Shown here piece after piece: positions 8,139 through 17,830 of a DNA stretch of 45,364 bases. Position numbers and translations under genes: made by a program. The first letter of the stretch is position 1. The number at the start of each line of letters is the position of its first letter. Origin of the DNA: Chromatiales bacterium (GTDB lineage: Bacteria; Pseudomonadota; Gammaproteobacteria; Steroidobacterales; GCA-2729495); the NCBI GenBank assembly GCA_020831895.1, contig JAFIFS010000044.1, forward strand, positions 1 through 45,364, written 5' to 3'. The notes under the pieces were generated by a model, which saw only the letters and a program-made list of their open reading frames with translations, was not told where the DNA came from and did no database searches.

Positions 8139-10720
8139 GTGCTGACTGGGTCGTCCTGAAGTTCGGCGGCACCAGCGTATCGTCGGCACAACGCTGGGAG
8201 ACCATAGCCGGCCTGCTGCGCCAGCGGCGTGAGGCAGGACTGCGCCCGCTCATCGTGCATTCTGCGCTGGCTACGGTTTCGAACCGGCTGGAGGGCCTGC
8301 TCAGGCAGGCCATGGACAGTGACTGCAGTCCTGGCGTGGATGAACTTGCCGAACTGCATTTCCGGCTTGCCGGGGAGCTGGGTCTGGACGGTGAGGCGCT
8401 GCTGGAGCAGGACCTGGCCCAGCTGCGCCAGCTGCTGGCTGGTATTCATCTCCTCGGCGAGGTCAGCCCCCGCATCCAGGCCCGACTGATGGGCATGGGC
8501 GAGCTGATGGCTACCCGGCTGGGTGCGGCCTGGCTGCAGCGTACCGGGCTGCCCGTAACCTGGCTCGATGCCCGGGACCTGCTGACTGCGCGCGACATGC
8601 CGGGTGCCAACGAGTCGGCCCGCTTCCTGACGGCGACCTGTTCCTTTGACCCGGATCCTGCGCTGGCGACGCGACTGGCAGCCTGCGAGGGCATCCTGCT
8701 GACCCAGGGCTTCATCGCGCGCAGTGCCGCCGGGGAGCCCGTGCTGCTCGGGCGCGGAGGTTCGGATACTTCGGCCGCCTATTTTGCGGCCAAGCTGTCA
8801 GCCAGGGCGCTGGAGATCTGGACGGATGTCCCGGGCATGTTCAGCGCAAACCCCAGGATCGTCCCCGGCGCACGGCTGCTGCGCCAGCTGAGCTACGAGG
8901 AAGCGCAGGAGATTGCTTCGACGGGTGGCTCGGTGCTGCATCCACGCTCGATCGGGCCCTGTCGTGTGGCGGGAATTCCGCTGCGTGTGCTGTGCACCAG
9001 TCAGCCCGAGCTGCCGGGAACGCTGGTCAGCCGTGATACCGGCAGTGATTCGCCGCGCGTCAAGGCGATCTCAGGCCGGACACGCATCACGCTGGTATCC
9101 ATGGATACGCTGGGCATGTGGCAGGAGGCTGGGTTCCTCGCGGAGGTGTTCCGCTGTTTCTCCGACCTCGGGCTGTCCGTCGATCTCGTCTCCACGTCGG
9201 AGAGCAACGTCACCGTCACGCTTGACACGGGAATCAACTCGGTCGACGCGGCCGTACTAGGCCAGCTCAGGCACCGGCTCGAGCGACTCTGCCGGGTCAG
9301 CATCATCCAGGGAGTCGAGGTCGTTAGCCTGGTCGGGCGCAAGATCCGCGCGACTCTTCACGAGATCGGGCCGGCACTCGAGGCGTTCCAGGAACACCGC
9401 ATACACCTGGTCAGCCAGTCGGCCAGCGACCTGAACCTGAGCTTTGTCGTCGAGGAGGGGCAGGCCGGACGGCTGATCCAGAAACTGCACGCGCAGCTGG
9501 TGGGCGCCAGCGCCAGCGACACCGATAGCGTGTTCGGTGAAACCTGGCAGGAGCTGCAGGTGGGCGCGGTGAAGGTCGAGCCTGCCGCCCAGCCCTGGTG
9601 GCAGCGCCGGCGCGGCGATCTGCTGGCGCTCGTCGCCAGCGCCGAGTCTGCCTATGTTTATGATCTGCCCACGATCGATGCGGCGATCGCCCGCCTGAAG
9701 TCCATGCGCTCGGTCAGCCGTGTGTTCTTCGCCGTGAAGGCGAACAACCAGCCCGTCGTCCTGCGCAGGATGGAGGCTGCCGGCGTGAACTTCGAGTGCG
9801 TTTCACCCGGGGAGATCCGGCACGTGCTCGGGCTGTTCCCTCACCTTGATCGCCAGCGCATCCTGTATACGCCGAACTTCGCCCCACGTGACGACTATGC
9901 CTTCGGCCTGGAGGCAGACGCCTGGCTCACGCTGGACAACCTCTATCCACTGCGTCACTGGCAGAGCCTGTTCGCGGGCCGCGAACTTTTCCTCAGGGTC
10001 GATCCTGGACAGGGGAGGGGGCATCATCAGCACGTACGCACGGCCGGCGCCCACTCGAAGTTTGGTATTCCGCTTTTCGAGCTCGAAGAGGCGCACGAAC
10101 TGGTGCGGGCGGCTGGCGCCCGGGTCGTGGGCCTGCATGCGCACACCGGAAGCGGCATTCTGATACCGGAGAACTGGGTCGAGGTTGGCCGTGCACTGAC
10201 GGGCCTTGCGGGCGAATTCCCGGAGCTCCGTTATCTCGATCTGGGCGGCGGGCTGGGCGTGCCCGAGCGGCGCAGCGAGCGGCCGCTCGATATCGCCGCA
10301 CTGGATGAGGCGCTGGCGCAGGTGCACGCCGCAAGACCCGACCTCGAGATCTGGCTGGAGCCCGGCCGCTACCTCGTCGCGGAGGCCGGCGTGCTGCTGG
10401 CCAGGGTGACCCAGACCAAGGGCAAGGGCGCAGTGCGCTATGTCGGCATCAGTACAGGCATGAACAGCCTGATCCGTCCGGCGCTCTACGGGGCGTATCA
10501 CGAGATCGCGAACCTGACGCGGCTAGAACAGCCCATCGAGGGGTCTGTCTCGGTCGTCGGGCCCATCTGTGAGACCGGCGATCGCCTCGGGAGCGACAGG
10601 CTTCTGCCAGACTGCGCCGAGGGCGATGTCCTGCTGATCGCCAATGCCGGGGCCTATGGCCACGTGATGAGCTCGAGCTACAACCTGCGCGATCCAGCCA
10701 TGGAGCTCGCGCTGGAGTGA
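8135..10720 (+). CDS. lysAC: bifunctional aspartate kinase/diaminopimelate decarboxylase
   Basis: A fusion of the first and last enzymes of lysine biosynthesis in one 861-residue chain. Aspartokinase occupies about 1-300, with LKFGGTSVS at 8-16 and [13 protein letters not shown] at 207-219. Two ACT regulatory domains follow at about 318-465. Diaminopimelate decarboxylase occupies about 490-861, with the PLP lysine K535 ([10 protein letters not shown]), the phosphate-binding GGGLG at 704-708, EPGRYLVAE at 742-750 and the substrate cysteine in CETGD at 812-816. The same architecture is known from Xanthomonas. The GTG/ATG junction overlaps ilvD by four bases (ATGA). Lysine feedback through the ACT domains is likely. 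The gene is convergent with hisE, with only seven bases between the stops. Confidence 0.96.
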   Translation: MSADWVVLKFGGTSVSSAQRWETIAGLLRQRREAGLRPLIVHSALATVSNRLEGLLRQAMDSDCSPGVDELAELHFRLAGELGLDGEALLEQDLAQLRQLLAGIHLLGEVSPRIQARLMGMGELMATRLGAAWLQRTGLPVTWLDARDLLTARDMPGANESARFLTATCSFDPDPALATRLAACEGILLTQGFIARSAAGEPVLLGRGGSDTSAAYFAAKLSARALEIWTDVPGMFSANPRIVPGARLLRQLSYEEAQEIASTGGSVLHPRSIGPCRVAGIPLRVLCTSQPELPGTLVSRDTGSDSPRVKAISGRTRITLVSMDTLGMWQEAGFLAEVFRCFSDLGLSVDLVSTSESNVTVTLDTGINSVDAAVLGQLRHRLERLCRVSIIQGVEVVSLVGRKIRATLHEIGPALEAFQEHRIHLVSQSASDLNLSFVVEEGQAGRLIQKLHAQLVGASASDTDSVFGETWQELQVGAVKVEPAAQPWWQRRRGDLLALVASAESAYVYDLPTIDAAIARLKSMRSVSRVFFAVKANNQPVVLRRMEAAGVNFECVSPGEIRHVLGLFPHLDRQRILYTPNFAPRDDYAFGLEADAWLTLDNLYPLRHWQSLFAGRELFLRVDPGQGRGHHQHVRTAGAHSKFGIPLFELEEAHELVRAAGARVVGLHAHTGSGILIPENWVEVGRALTGLAGEFPELRYLDLGGGLGVPERRSERPLDIAALDEALAQVHAARPDLEIWLEPGRYLVAEAGVLLARVTQTKGKGAVRYVGISTGMNSLIRPALYGAYHEIANLTRLEQPIEGSVSVVGPICETGDRLGSDRLLPDCAEGDVLLIANAGAYGHVMSSSYNLRDPAMELALE

Positions 10721-10727
10721 TGCCCGG

Positions 10728-11021
10728 TCACTGGCTCCGGCGCTTGAGCTCCGCAGCCACATCGGCCAGGCCCAGGTCGTGACTTCTCAGCAGCACGAGC
10801 AGGTGGTAGGTAAGGTCTGCCGCTTCAGCCACGATGTGTTCACGTTTGCCCTCGACGCTGGCCAGAGCAACCTCCAGTCCTTCCTCGCCCACCTTCTGGG
10901 CAATGCGCCTGGGGCCAGCAGCAAACAGCCGCGCAGTGTAGCTTTCTCTGGTCGAGGCTTCCCTGCGGCTCTCGATCAGTGCCTCGAGTTCGGCCAGGAA
11001 AGCCAGCGGCAGCTCGTTCAT
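10728..11021 (-). CDS. hisE: phosphoribosyl-ATP pyrophosphatase (stand-alone)
   Basis: Hydrolyses phosphoribosyl-ATP to phosphoribosyl-AMP and pyrophosphate, step 2 of histidine synthesis. At 97 residues it is the free-standing all-alpha MazG-like form. Motifs are [13 protein letters not shown] and the downstream [13 protein letters not shown], whose acidic residues bind magnesium. It is the last gene of the minus-strand his operon and overlaps hisF by four bases. Most gammaproteobacteria carry a hisI-hisE fusion; here the HisI half is absent and nothing resembling it lies between hisF and hisE. Confidence 0.95.
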   Translation of the reverse strand: MNELPLAFLAELEALIESRREASTRESYTARLFAAGPRRIAQKVGEEGLEVALASVEGKREHIVAEAADLTYHLLVLLRSHDLGLADVAAELKRRSQ

Positions 11022-11785
11022 CGTCGCACCTCTATCCCCTGGTCGTGCAGGTAGTCCTTGAGCGCCGGAATACCCAGTATCCGCTTGTGAAACACGCTGG
11101 CCGCCAGCGCACCGTCCACGGCAGCCTTCCTGAAGACATCCGCGAAGTGCATCGCGCTGCCGGCACCACCTGACGCAATCAGCGGCACGTTGCAGAGTCT
11201 CCTCACGCGGGTCAGCTGTTCAATGTCATAGCCCTCGCGAACGCCGTCCTGGTTCATGCAGTTCAGCACGACCTCGCCGGCGCCGCGCAACTGTACTTCC
11301 CGCACCCAGTCGCTGGTGCGGCGTCCCGAATCCCGGGTGCGGTCCGGGTCCCCGGTGTACTGGTAAACCTGGTACTCGCCGCCACTCTCGAAACTGTCGA
11401 TCCCGATGACCACGCACTGGGTACCAAAACGACGTGCAAGCTCGTTGATGAGTCCAGGATCCTGCAGCGCCGGGCTGTTGACCGAAATCTTGTCCGCCCC
11501 GAAGTTCAGCACTTCCTCGGCATCGGCGATACTGCGGATACCCCCGGCGACGCAGAACGGGATGTCCAGCACCGAGGCCACCTCGCTGACCCAGCGCCGG
11601 TCGACCGAGCGGCCCTCGGGGCTCGCCGTGATGTCGTAGAACACCAGCTCGTCGGCGCCCTCGTCGCGGTAGCGACGCGCCAGTTCCATTATGTCACCCA
11701 CGACCTCGTGGTCGCGGAAGCGGACACCCTTGACGACCTGGCCGTCACGGACGTCGAGGCAAGGGATTATGCGTCGCGCGAGAAT
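11018..11785 (-). CDS. hisF: imidazole glycerol phosphate synthase cyclase subunit, ATT start
   Basis: Cyclase half of the HisHF complex; it turns PRFAR plus ammonia from HisH into imidazole glycerol phosphate and AICAR. The first in-frame ATG/GTG lies well inside the barrel, which would delete beta strand 1. The frame is open back to a TGA seven codons upstream of that strand. An ATT at 11785 sits seven bases after a perfect AGGAGG and gives [11 protein letters not shown], the standard HisF N terminus. With ATT as residue 1 the catalytic aspartates fall at D11 and D130, the canonical numbers, and the length is 255. It overlaps the hisA end by 19 bases. ATT could also be a sequencing error for ATG. 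Confidence 0.92.
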   Translation of the reverse strand: MLARRIIPCLDVRDGQVVKGVRFRDHEVVGDIMELARRYRDEGADELVFYDITASPEGRSVDRRWVSEVASVLDIPFCVAGGIRSIADAEEVLNFGADKISVNSPALQDPGLINELARRFGTQCVVIGIDSFESGGEYQVYQYTGDPDRTRDSGRRTSDWVREVQLRGAGEVVLNCMNQDGVREGYDIEQLTRVRRLCNVPLIASGGAGSAMHFADVFRKAAVDGALAASVFHKRILGIPALKDYLHDQGIEVRR

Positions 11786-12507
11786 CGTCCTGCCTCCTCA
11801 AGGGTGAGCCTGCCATCGAGCAGCGCCTTGCCGGTCACCACGCCGGACACGCCCGTCGCGGCCAGGGCCGGCAGGTCGGCCACACCGGATACACCGCCCG
11901 ATGCTATGAACCGGGAAGCCGGGAAGCGCCGGCAGCAGTCCTCGTAGAGTGCCAGGTTGGGCCCTTCGAGCGTGCCATCGCAGGCCACGTCGGTGCACAG
12001 GAACTCGACCGGGCCGGCGTCGGCAAACCGCTCGACCAGGGACCAGAGGCTGCGTCCACTGCCCTGGGTCCAGCCGCGCGTGACCACCTCCGGGTCCTCG
12101 CCAGGGCTCGTCCTGATGTCGAAAGCCAGTATCAGTCGTCCGGCACCCAAGGGCTCGATCCAGCCAAGCACCTCGTCCGGTGCCTCGGCCGCCACCGACC
12201 CGACGACGACCCGGCTGGCGCCACTGTCCAGCAGCGCACGGGCACTGTCCAGCGAGCGCACCCCGCCGCCGACCTGCACCTGCATGCCGGCCTTGCGTGT
12301 CAGCTCCCCGATGATGGCGGCGTTGCCGGGAGAGCCGGTCCGCGCACCGTCCAGATCGACCACGTGCAGCCGGCTCAGGCCAGCCGAGCGGTAGCGCGCG
12401 GCCAGTTGCAAGGGGTCTTCGTCATACTCGCTTACGGCACCGAAGTCGCCCTTGTAGAGGCGCACACACTTGCCGCCAAGCAGATCAATCGCAGGAATGA
12501 CTTCCAT
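11767..12507 (-). CDS. hisA: ProFAR isomerase (phosphoribosylformimino-AICAR ribotide isomerase)
   Basis: A (beta/alpha)8-barrel that performs the Amadori rearrangement of ProFAR to PRFAR. At 246 residues it has the family length. The catalytic aspartates are D8 in [14 protein letters not shown] and D130 in LAFDIRTS. Phosphate-binding loops VGGGVRSL and ASGGVSGV are intact. ATG 12507 is the natural start; earlier in-frame codons belong to the gap after hisH. It is 13 bases downstream of hisH, and its final codons hold the AGGAGG that serves hisF. Confidence 0.96.
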   Translation of the reverse strand: MEVIPAIDLLGGKCVRLYKGDFGAVSEYDEDPLQLAARYRSAGLSRLHVVDLDGARTGSPGNAAIIGELTRKAGMQVQVGGGVRSLDSARALLDSGASRVVVGSVAAEAPDEVLGWIEPLGAGRLILAFDIRTSPGEDPEVVTRGWTQGSGRSLWSLVERFADAGPVEFLCTDVACDGTLEGPNLALYEDCCRRFPASRFIASGGVSGVADLPALAATGVSGVVTGKALLDGRLTLEEAGRFSRDA

Positions 12508-12520
12508 GTTACTTCCAGTC

Positions 12521-13135
12521 TCAGTCCAGGGCGAGAAAATTGGCCAGGATGCGTGCACCCGTCACCCCGGAGCGTTCCGGGTGGAACTGGGTGCCGAAGA
12601 AGTTCGCCTGCCCCGCCACGGCGCTGAAGCGGATCCCGTAGGTGCTGGTGGCGAGTGTGGCCGGAGCAACCGGCACCGCATAGCTGTGCACGAAATAGCA
12701 CCAGTCGCCGCTGGACACACCATTGAACAGCGGGCTGGACGCGCACAGCTCGAGCTGGTTCCAGCCCATGTGGGGGACCGGCAGGCCAGACCCGCCCGGC
12801 AGGCGCCCGGCACCACCCGGCAGGATGCCAAGGCAGCGCGCATCATCCTCGGCCGAGTGCTCGAACAGCAGCTGCATGCCCAGGCAGATCCCCAGCAACG
12901 GCCGGGTCAGCCGGGGAATCAGCTGGTCCAGCCCGCGACTGCGCAGTTGTTCCATCGCCGCCGCGGCGGCACCGACGCCCGGCAGGATGACGTGGGTGGC
13001 GCCGGATATCTCGTCCGGGTCACTGCTCAGCCGCGACTGATGGCCCAGCCGCGCAAGCGCATAGCGCAGCGAGGCGATGTTGGCGCCACCACTGTCGATG
13101 ATCACCACGCGTGTGGCGGGGCTGCCTGCGCTCAC
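12521..13135 (-). CDS. hisH: imidazole glycerol phosphate synthase glutaminase subunit
   Basis: Class I glutamine amidotransferase that supplies ammonia to HisF. The triad is C84 in LLGICLGMQLLF, H185 and E187 in QFHPERSG. The length is 204 residues. The chosen start is GTG at 13135, whose GTGA overlaps the hisB stop by four bases. Downstream GTG codons at about 13108 and 13105, just before VIID, are alternatives that would remove a non-conserved nine-residue extension. Confidence 0.95.
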   Translation of the reverse strand: MSAGSPATRVVIIDSGGANIASLRYALARLGHQSRLSSDPDEISGATHVILPGVGAAAAAMEQLRSRGLDQLIPRLTRPLLGICLGMQLLFEHSAEDDARCLGILPGGAGRLPGGSGLPVPHMGWNQLELCASSPLFNGVSSGDWCYFVHSYAVPVAPATLATSTYGIRFSAVAGQANFFGTQFHPERSGVTGARILANFLALD

Positions 13136-14205
13136 AGCACGCCCTTGGTGCTGGGCAGCGCCTGGCCACTGCGGGCCAGGGCCGGGCGCAGGCAGCGTCC
13201 CAGCGCCTTGAAGCAGGCCTCGACCATGTGATGGGCGTTCTCGCCACGCACGCTGATGTGCAGGTTCGCGCCGAGCGTCTCGCTGAACGAACGGAAGAAG
13301 TGCGGCACCAGCTCCGTGGGCAGGCCACCGACCTCGGGCCGGGGAAAACTGCCCTCGAACACCAGGTAGGGCCGGCCGGACAGGTCCAGCGTGGCCGAAG
13401 CCTGAGTCTCGTCCATCGGCAGCACGAAGCCATAACGCCCGATGCCACGTTTGTCGCCCAGAGCCTCGCGCATCGCACTGCCCAGTGCCAGCGCGCAGTC
13501 CTCCACCGTGTGGTGCTCGTCGACTTCCAGGTCGCCGCCGCAGCGAATCTGCAGCGAGAACCCGCCATGCCGTGCGATCTGCTCCAGCATGTGGTCGTAG
13601 AAGCCGATGCCGGTGCTGACCTCGGTATCGCCCTCGCGGTCGAGGTCGACGCTGCACTTGATCCGCGTCTCGCGCGTGTTGCGCACGACCGTCGCACGGC
13701 GGGGCGCGGCAAGCAGCGCGCGCACGATCTCGTCCCAGCCTGCCGGATCACGCGGATCGAGGTGGAATCCCGTGAGGCCGAGATTCCTCGCCAGCTGCAT
13801 GTCGGTTTCCCGGTCGCCCACGACGAAACTGCGATTGCGGTCGAGTACATTCCCGGTAAGCAGGTCGGCGACCAGTTCGGGGCTGGGCTTGCGGCAGCCG
13901 CAGCGATCATCGGGCCGGTGGGGGCAGATCCTGACCGAGGAGAACTCGATGCCCTGCGAAGAGAACAGGCGCAGCATGAACTCGTGGGCCTGCCGGAAGT
14001 CGTCCTCCGGGAAGCTCGGCGTGCCCAGTCCGTCCTGGTTGGTCACCATGATGAACTCGTAGCCCGCATCGCGCAGTGCGAGCAGCGCAGGGATGACACC
14101 GGGCACCAGCTCGACCTTGTCCAGGCGGTCCACCTGCTCGTCGGGCGGCTCCTGAATCAGGGTGCCGTCACGGTCAAGAAAGGCAATCTTGCGCAGGGTG
14201 CTCAT
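13132..14205 (-). CDS. hisB: bifunctional histidinol-phosphatase/imidazoleglycerol-phosphate dehydratase
   Basis: A 357-residue fusion of two histidine enzymes. Residues 1-165 are a HAD-type histidinol-phosphatase with nucleophile D11 and D13 in FLDRDGTL and a zinc loop in CPHRPDDRCGCRKP. Residues 168-357 are the dehydratase, with the paired metal motifs GFYDHMLEQIARHGG and EHHTVEDCALALG, and a later HHMVEACFKALGR. This fusion is typical of gammaproteobacteria and some Bacteroidetes. ATG 14205 overlaps the hisC stop region by four bases. Confidence 0.97.
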   Translation of the reverse strand: MSTLRKIAFLDRDGTLIQEPPDEQVDRLDKVELVPGVIPALLALRDAGYEFIMVTNQDGLGTPSFPEDDFRQAHEFMLRLFSSQGIEFSSVRICPHRPDDRCGCRKPSPELVADLLTGNVLDRNRSFVVGDRETDMQLARNLGLTGFHLDPRDPAGWDEIVRALLAAPRRATVVRNTRETRIKCSVDLDREGDTEVSTGIGFYDHMLEQIARHGGFSLQIRCGGDLEVDEHHTVEDCALALGSAMREALGDKRGIGRYGFVLPMDETQASATLDLSGRPYLVFEGSFPRPEVGGLPTELVPHFFRSFSETLGANLHISVRGENAHHMVEACFKALGRCLRPALARSGQALPSTKGVL

Positions 14206-15251
14206 CGGAGGGCTTCCAGGAGTCTGTCGTTCTCTTCGGGCGCACCGATGGTGATGCGGATGCATCCGGGTGTCCATGGGTCGCTGCTGAAGTCGCGTAC
14301 AAGCACGCCGCCGCCACGGGCCGCAGCGACAAAGTCAGCCGGATCCTGTGCGCGCACCAGGATGAAGTTGGCGGCGCTCGGCCAGGTCTCGAGCACTCGC
14401 GGGTGGGCTGCAAGTGCAGCGGCCACGCGCTCACGTTCACCGACCAGGATCCGCAGCTGTGCCGCGAAACGTCCTTCGGCCTCGTCCAGCGCCGACAGCA
14501 CCGCCTGCTGGCTGGTGACAGGAAAGCAGTAAGGAGGCAGCGTGCGGCCAATGATCTCGACAAGTTCCGCAGGCCCGAGCAGGGCGCCGCAGCGCACGCC
14601 GGCCAGGCCCAGTGCCTTGGACAGCGTCCGCAGCACCAGCAGGTTGTCGAATTCGTCCATCAGGCCCGCAGCCGGATCCTCGCCGGCGAACTCGGCATAG
14701 GCAGCATCGAGCACGACGACGCCGCGCCCGGCCAGGCCTTCGAGCAGCCGGCGCAGGTCCACATGATTCACCGGCGTGCCGGTGGGGTTATTGGGCGAAC
14801 AGACGAAGACCAGCCGGTCGGCCGGGCTCCAGCCGCCCAGGATGTCATCGACAGGCAGGCGCCAGCCGAGGTCGCGATCCAGCGACACCTCGCGGATCCC
14901 GGCGCCCTGGATCTGCGCGTACACCGCATACATGCCGAAGGTTGGTGGTGAGATCACGATGCGGTCGCGCCCGGCGGCGCAGAAACTCCGGATCACCAGA
15001 TCTATGGCCTCGCTGGAGCCGCGGGTCACCAGCAGCCGCGCCGGGTCGAGGCCGTAGTGCGCGGCCAGACGCTTGGCCAGGACCGTTGGCCGTGCCTCCG
15101 GGTACCGGTTCAGCGCAGCGGCATCCCTGTCGGAGGCCGGGTTCCAGGGGTTCTCGTTGGCGTTGAGCCGCACGAGCCCTGCCACATTTTCCGCCGGCTG
15201 GTACGCGCGCAGCGCGCGGATTTCCGGCCGCAGCAGGTCGATGGTGGCCAT
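14202..15251 (-). CDS. hisC: histidinol-phosphate aminotransferase
   Basis: PLP-dependent fold-type I transaminase converting imidazole acetol phosphate to L-histidinol phosphate. It has 349 residues, with NANENPWNP near the N terminus and SPNNPTGTP at about 152-160. The Schiff-base lysine K212 lies in RTLSKALGLAGVRCG and the terminal arginine motif is CIRITIG. The start shares one base with the hisD stop, so the two are tightly coupled. Confidence 0.96.
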   Translation of the reverse strand: MATIDLLRPEIRALRAYQPAENVAGLVRLNANENPWNPASDRDAAALNRYPEARPTVLAKRLAAHYGLDPARLLVTRGSSEAIDLVIRSFCAAGRDRIVISPPTFGMYAVYAQIQGAGIREVSLDRDLGWRLPVDDILGGWSPADRLVFVCSPNNPTGTPVNHVDLRRLLEGLAGRGVVVLDAAYAEFAGEDPAAGLMDEFDNLLVLRTLSKALGLAGVRCGALLGPAELVEIIGRTLPPYCFPVTSQQAVLSALDEAEGRFAAQLRILVGERERVAAALAAHPRVLETWPSAANFILVRAQDPADFVAAARGGGVLVRDFSSDPWTPGCIRITIGAPEENDRLLEALR

Positions 15252-16570
15252 CAGCGGGATGCCGCGTCATCGGCCAGGCGCACGCGCACGGCCTCGGCAT
15301 GAGCATCCAGGCCCTCCAGGCCGGCCAGCGTGGTCACGACTGGAGCCAGTCCGCGCAGGCCCTCAAGCGTCACTTCCTGCAGGGTCATCCGGCGCTGGAA
15401 GTCGGTCACAGACAGCCCGCTGTAGGCCCTGGCATAGCCATAGGTCGGCAGCACGTGGTTGGTACCGCTGCAGTAGTCGCCGACCGACTCGGGTGTCCAC
15501 TGGCCGATGAACACGGAACCGGCCGTGTCGATCTCCGCCGCCAGTTCGCGTGCCCCGGAACACTGCATGATCAGGTGCTCGGGTGCATAGCTGTTCGCCA
15601 CCTCGACGCAATCGGCAAGCCCGGGAACGACGACTGCCAGCGCATGACGCAGCGCCTGGGTGATGATCTCCCGCCGCCCAAGCCCGGGCAGCGCGGCATC
15701 GATCTCGCGCGCCACACGCAGGGGAAGCTCCGGGTCGGTCGTTACCAGCACCGCGTGCGAGTCCGGCCCGTGCTCCGCCTGCGAGATCAGGTCGAGGGCG
15801 ACGAAGCGGGCGTTGGCCTCATGGTCCGCAATCACCATGACCTCGGACGGACCGGCAGGCAGGTCCAGTGCGGCGCCGGCGGGATCGGCGGCGACGATTG
15901 CCTTGGCCTGTGTGACCCAGGCATTGCCTGGACCGAAGATCTTGTCGACCTTCGGAACGGTAGCGGTGCCGAAAGCCAGCGCGGCGATGGCTTGTGCCCC
16001 CCCGACACGGTAGATCTCGCTGACGCCGGCCATGCGCGCGGCGACCACGACATGCGGGTCCACGCTGCCGTCAGGCCGCGGCGGCGAGCAGACGACGCGG
16101 ACCGGGCAGCCGGCGAGGCTCGCCGGAACCGCGAGCATGATGGCGGTGGAGGGCAGGGGTGCGCTGCCTGCAGGCACATAAAGGCCGACTGCGCGCAGGG
16201 GGCGCGAGACCCGCTCGCAGACTACGCCCGGCGCCGTTTCCACGCACAGTGGGGCCAGCAGCTGGGCCTCGTGAAACCGGCGCACGTTGCCGATTGCCAC
16301 CGCGATCGCCTGGCGTGCGGCATCGCTGACTGCAGCCTCGGCCGCCTCGACCTCGCGCTCGTCGACGCGCAGGCCGTCCAGCCTGACCCGGTCGAAGCGC
16401 TCAGTCAGTTCGAGCAGGGCGGCATCACCACGTTCGCGGACCTGCCCGACGATCTCGCGGGTCCGCGCCTCGATGTCAGGATGCGTCGTGATGGCCGGGC
16501 GGGACAGCGCGGCACGCCGCGCCGCCGGATCGAGGCTGCCCCACTCGAGTGTCCTGAGCACAGTACTCAT
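15251..16570 (-). CDS. hisD: histidinol dehydrogenase
   Basis: Zinc enzyme that oxidises L-histidinol to L-histidine in two NAD-dependent steps, the last step of the pathway. It has 439 residues. The NAD-binding motif is GLYVPAGSAPLPST at about 129-142, DLPAGPSEVMVIAD follows at 236-249, and zinc ligands Q264 and H267 lie in SQAEHGPDS. Four bases overlap with hisG upstream. Confidence 0.97.
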   Translation of the reverse strand: MSTVLRTLEWGSLDPAARRAALSRPAITTHPDIEARTREIVGQVRERGDAALLELTERFDRVRLDGLRVDEREVEAAEAAVSDAARQAIAVAIGNVRRFHEAQLLAPLCVETAPGVVCERVSRPLRAVGLYVPAGSAPLPSTAIMLAVPASLAGCPVRVVCSPPRPDGSVDPHVVVAARMAGVSEIYRVGGAQAIAALAFGTATVPKVDKIFGPGNAWVTQAKAIVAADPAGAALDLPAGPSEVMVIADHEANARFVALDLISQAEHGPDSHAVLVTTDPELPLRVAREIDAALPGLGRREIITQALRHALAVVVPGLADCVEVANSYAPEHLIMQCSGARELAAEIDTAGSVFIGQWTPESVGDYCSGTNHVLPTYGYARAYSGLSVTDFQRRMTLQEVTLEGLRGLAPVVTTLAGLEGLDAHAEAVRVRLADDAASR

Positions 16571-17472
16571 GCAAGCATCTTCTCGACCGGCAGGACGAGC
16601 AGGGAGCTGGCGCCAATGCTCTTCAGGCTCTCCAGCGTCTCCCAGAACACGTTCTCGCGGCAGACGACATGCACGGCCACGCGGTCATCGCGCCCTTCCA
16701 GGGGCAGCACGGTCGGGGACTCTGATCCAGGCAGCAGGGCCGCGATCTGGGCCAGCGCCGAGCGCGGCGCGTGCATCATGATGTACTTGCTGCCGCGTAC
16801 CTGCAGCACACCTTCCACCCGTTGCAGCAGGCGGCCGATCCAGGCGGATTTCTCCTCCGGGACCGCGACCGGGGTCTGGAGCAGGGCAGCGGTACTCTCG
16901 AGGATGGTCTCGCCCTCGCGCAACTTGTTGGCGGCGAGTGTCGCTCCCGTTGAAACCAGGTCGCAGATCACGTCGGCGCGGCCCAGGCTGGGCGCAATCT
17001 CCACCGAGCCGGAGAACTCCACCACCTGCGCCTTGATACCCTCACGAGCCAGGTAGTCCCGCACGATCGACGGGTAACTGGTGGCGATACGGGTTCCGGC
17101 AAGATCCGCCTTGCTGAGCACCGAGCCTCCCTCCGGGTAGCCGAAAGCGAGCCGGCAGTGGCCGAAGTCGAGCTGGCGCACGATGCGGAAGGGCTGCGCA
17201 GGGTCCCGCTCGAGGAAGTGCAGGCGCCGCTCCTCGACGATGTTCATGCCGGCGATGCCGAGGTCACAGACATCGTCCCTGACCAGCCCGGGTATGTCGT
17301 CATCGCGCACCATCAGCACGTCGACCGGCATGTTCTCGCCATAGGCGATCAGCTGGTCCGGGCCGCGCGTGTACTTGAGCCCACAGCGCTGCAGCAGCTC
17401 CAGCGAGTGCTCGGTCAGGCGCCCGGACTTCTGGATGGCGATCTTGATGCGTGCGTCCTTGGGCTTGGTCAT
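16567..17472 (-). CDS. hisG: ATP phosphoribosyltransferase, long form
   Basis: First and committed step of histidine synthesis: joins ATP and PRPP. At 301 residues it is the long form, with a C-terminal ACT-like regulatory domain (about 230-301) that mediates histidine feedback, so no HisZ partner is needed. Recognisable pieces are IAIQKSGRLTEHSLELL, DLGIAGMNIVEE and the PRPP loop DLVSTGATLAANKLRE. It overlaps the upstream YerC-like gene by four bases. Confidence 0.97.
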   Translation of the reverse strand: MTKPKDARIKIAIQKSGRLTEHSLELLQRCGLKYTRGPDQLIAYGENMPVDVLMVRDDDIPGLVRDDVCDLGIAGMNIVEERRLHFLERDPAQPFRIVRQLDFGHCRLAFGYPEGGSVLSKADLAGTRIATSYPSIVRDYLAREGIKAQVVEFSGSVEIAPSLGRADVICDLVSTGATLAANKLREGETILESTAALLQTPVAVPEEKSAWIGRLLQRVEGVLQVRGSKYIMMHAPRSALAQIAALLPGSESPTVLPLEGRDDRVAVHVVCRENVFWETLESLKSIGASSLLVLPVEKMLA

Positions 17473-17783
17473 GGCTTGGGCTTCCTGGTGCGGCGAAGGG
17501 CGGCGGTATAGCCGCCGGCGCCCCGGTTGAGGTAACGGGCAACGCGCCCGATCGTAGTCAGGCTGACACCGGTGCGGTCATGGATGCTGCGGTACGTCAG
17601 GCCCTGGTCGAGCAGCATGGCGACCAGCCACCGGTCAGTCATCGCCTGCAGCTCGGTGGGCGTGCAGAGATCCTCGAAAAAGGCGCGGCACTCGGCGGGC
17701 TCGCGCAGCGCGAGCACGGCGGCAAAGAGCGCGTCCTCGGCGGCACGCTGCTCGTCGGCATCGCGTTCGGGGTGGTCCTTCAC
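17469..17783 (-). CDS. YerC/YecD-family TrpR-like regulator
   Basis: A 104-residue all-helical protein of the YerC/YecD branch of the TrpR superfamily. The conserved core is LCTPTELQAMTDRWLVAM, followed by the helix-turn-helix LTYRSIHDRTGVSLTTIGR. The start is GTG at 17783; no ATG is available. It is the first gene of the his operon, overlapping hisG by four bases, and sits directly under a 36-base near-palindrome that covers its own predicted promoter. Histidine-responsive autorepression of the operon is the obvious inference, by analogy with tryptophan control of TrpR. Effector and target are not shown by the sequence. Confidence 0.88.
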   Translation of the reverse strand: MKDHPERDADEQRAAEDALFAAVLALREPAECRAFFEDLCTPTELQAMTDRWLVAMLLDQGLTYRSIHDRTGVSLTTIGRVARYLNRGAGGYTAALRRTRKPKP

Positions 17784-17794
17784 AGTGGTCTGTC

Positions 17795-17830
17795 CGTTTT
17801 AATGTAGTAGCATGCTAATACACTAAAACG
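17795..17830. promoter_or_regulatory. near-perfect palindromic operator of the his operon
   Basis: A 36-base inverted repeat centred on GCATGC (17810-17815). Sixteen of eighteen base pairs are complementary between the arms, mismatching only at 17807/17818 and 17802/17823. The left arm reads CGTTTTAATGTAGTAGCAT. The TAG..CTA core recalls the CTAG half-sites of the TrpR operator. It begins 11 bases upstream of the YerC-like start codon and covers the predicted -10 box. Confidence 0.8.

Noticed and set aside
11018..11701. Shorter hisF starting at an internal GTG (11701)
   Set aside because: It removes the first beta strand with catalytic D11 and the IIPCLD motif, and has no ribosome-binding site, whereas ATT 11785 has both.
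15299..17056. Long plus-strand reading frames opposite hisD/hisG (585 codons), hisB/hisC (13111-14532) and leuC (19124-20671)
   Set aside because: They are antisense shadows in GC-rich genes, with no recognisable domains and composition biased to R, A, G and H. The minus-strand genes are unmistakable.
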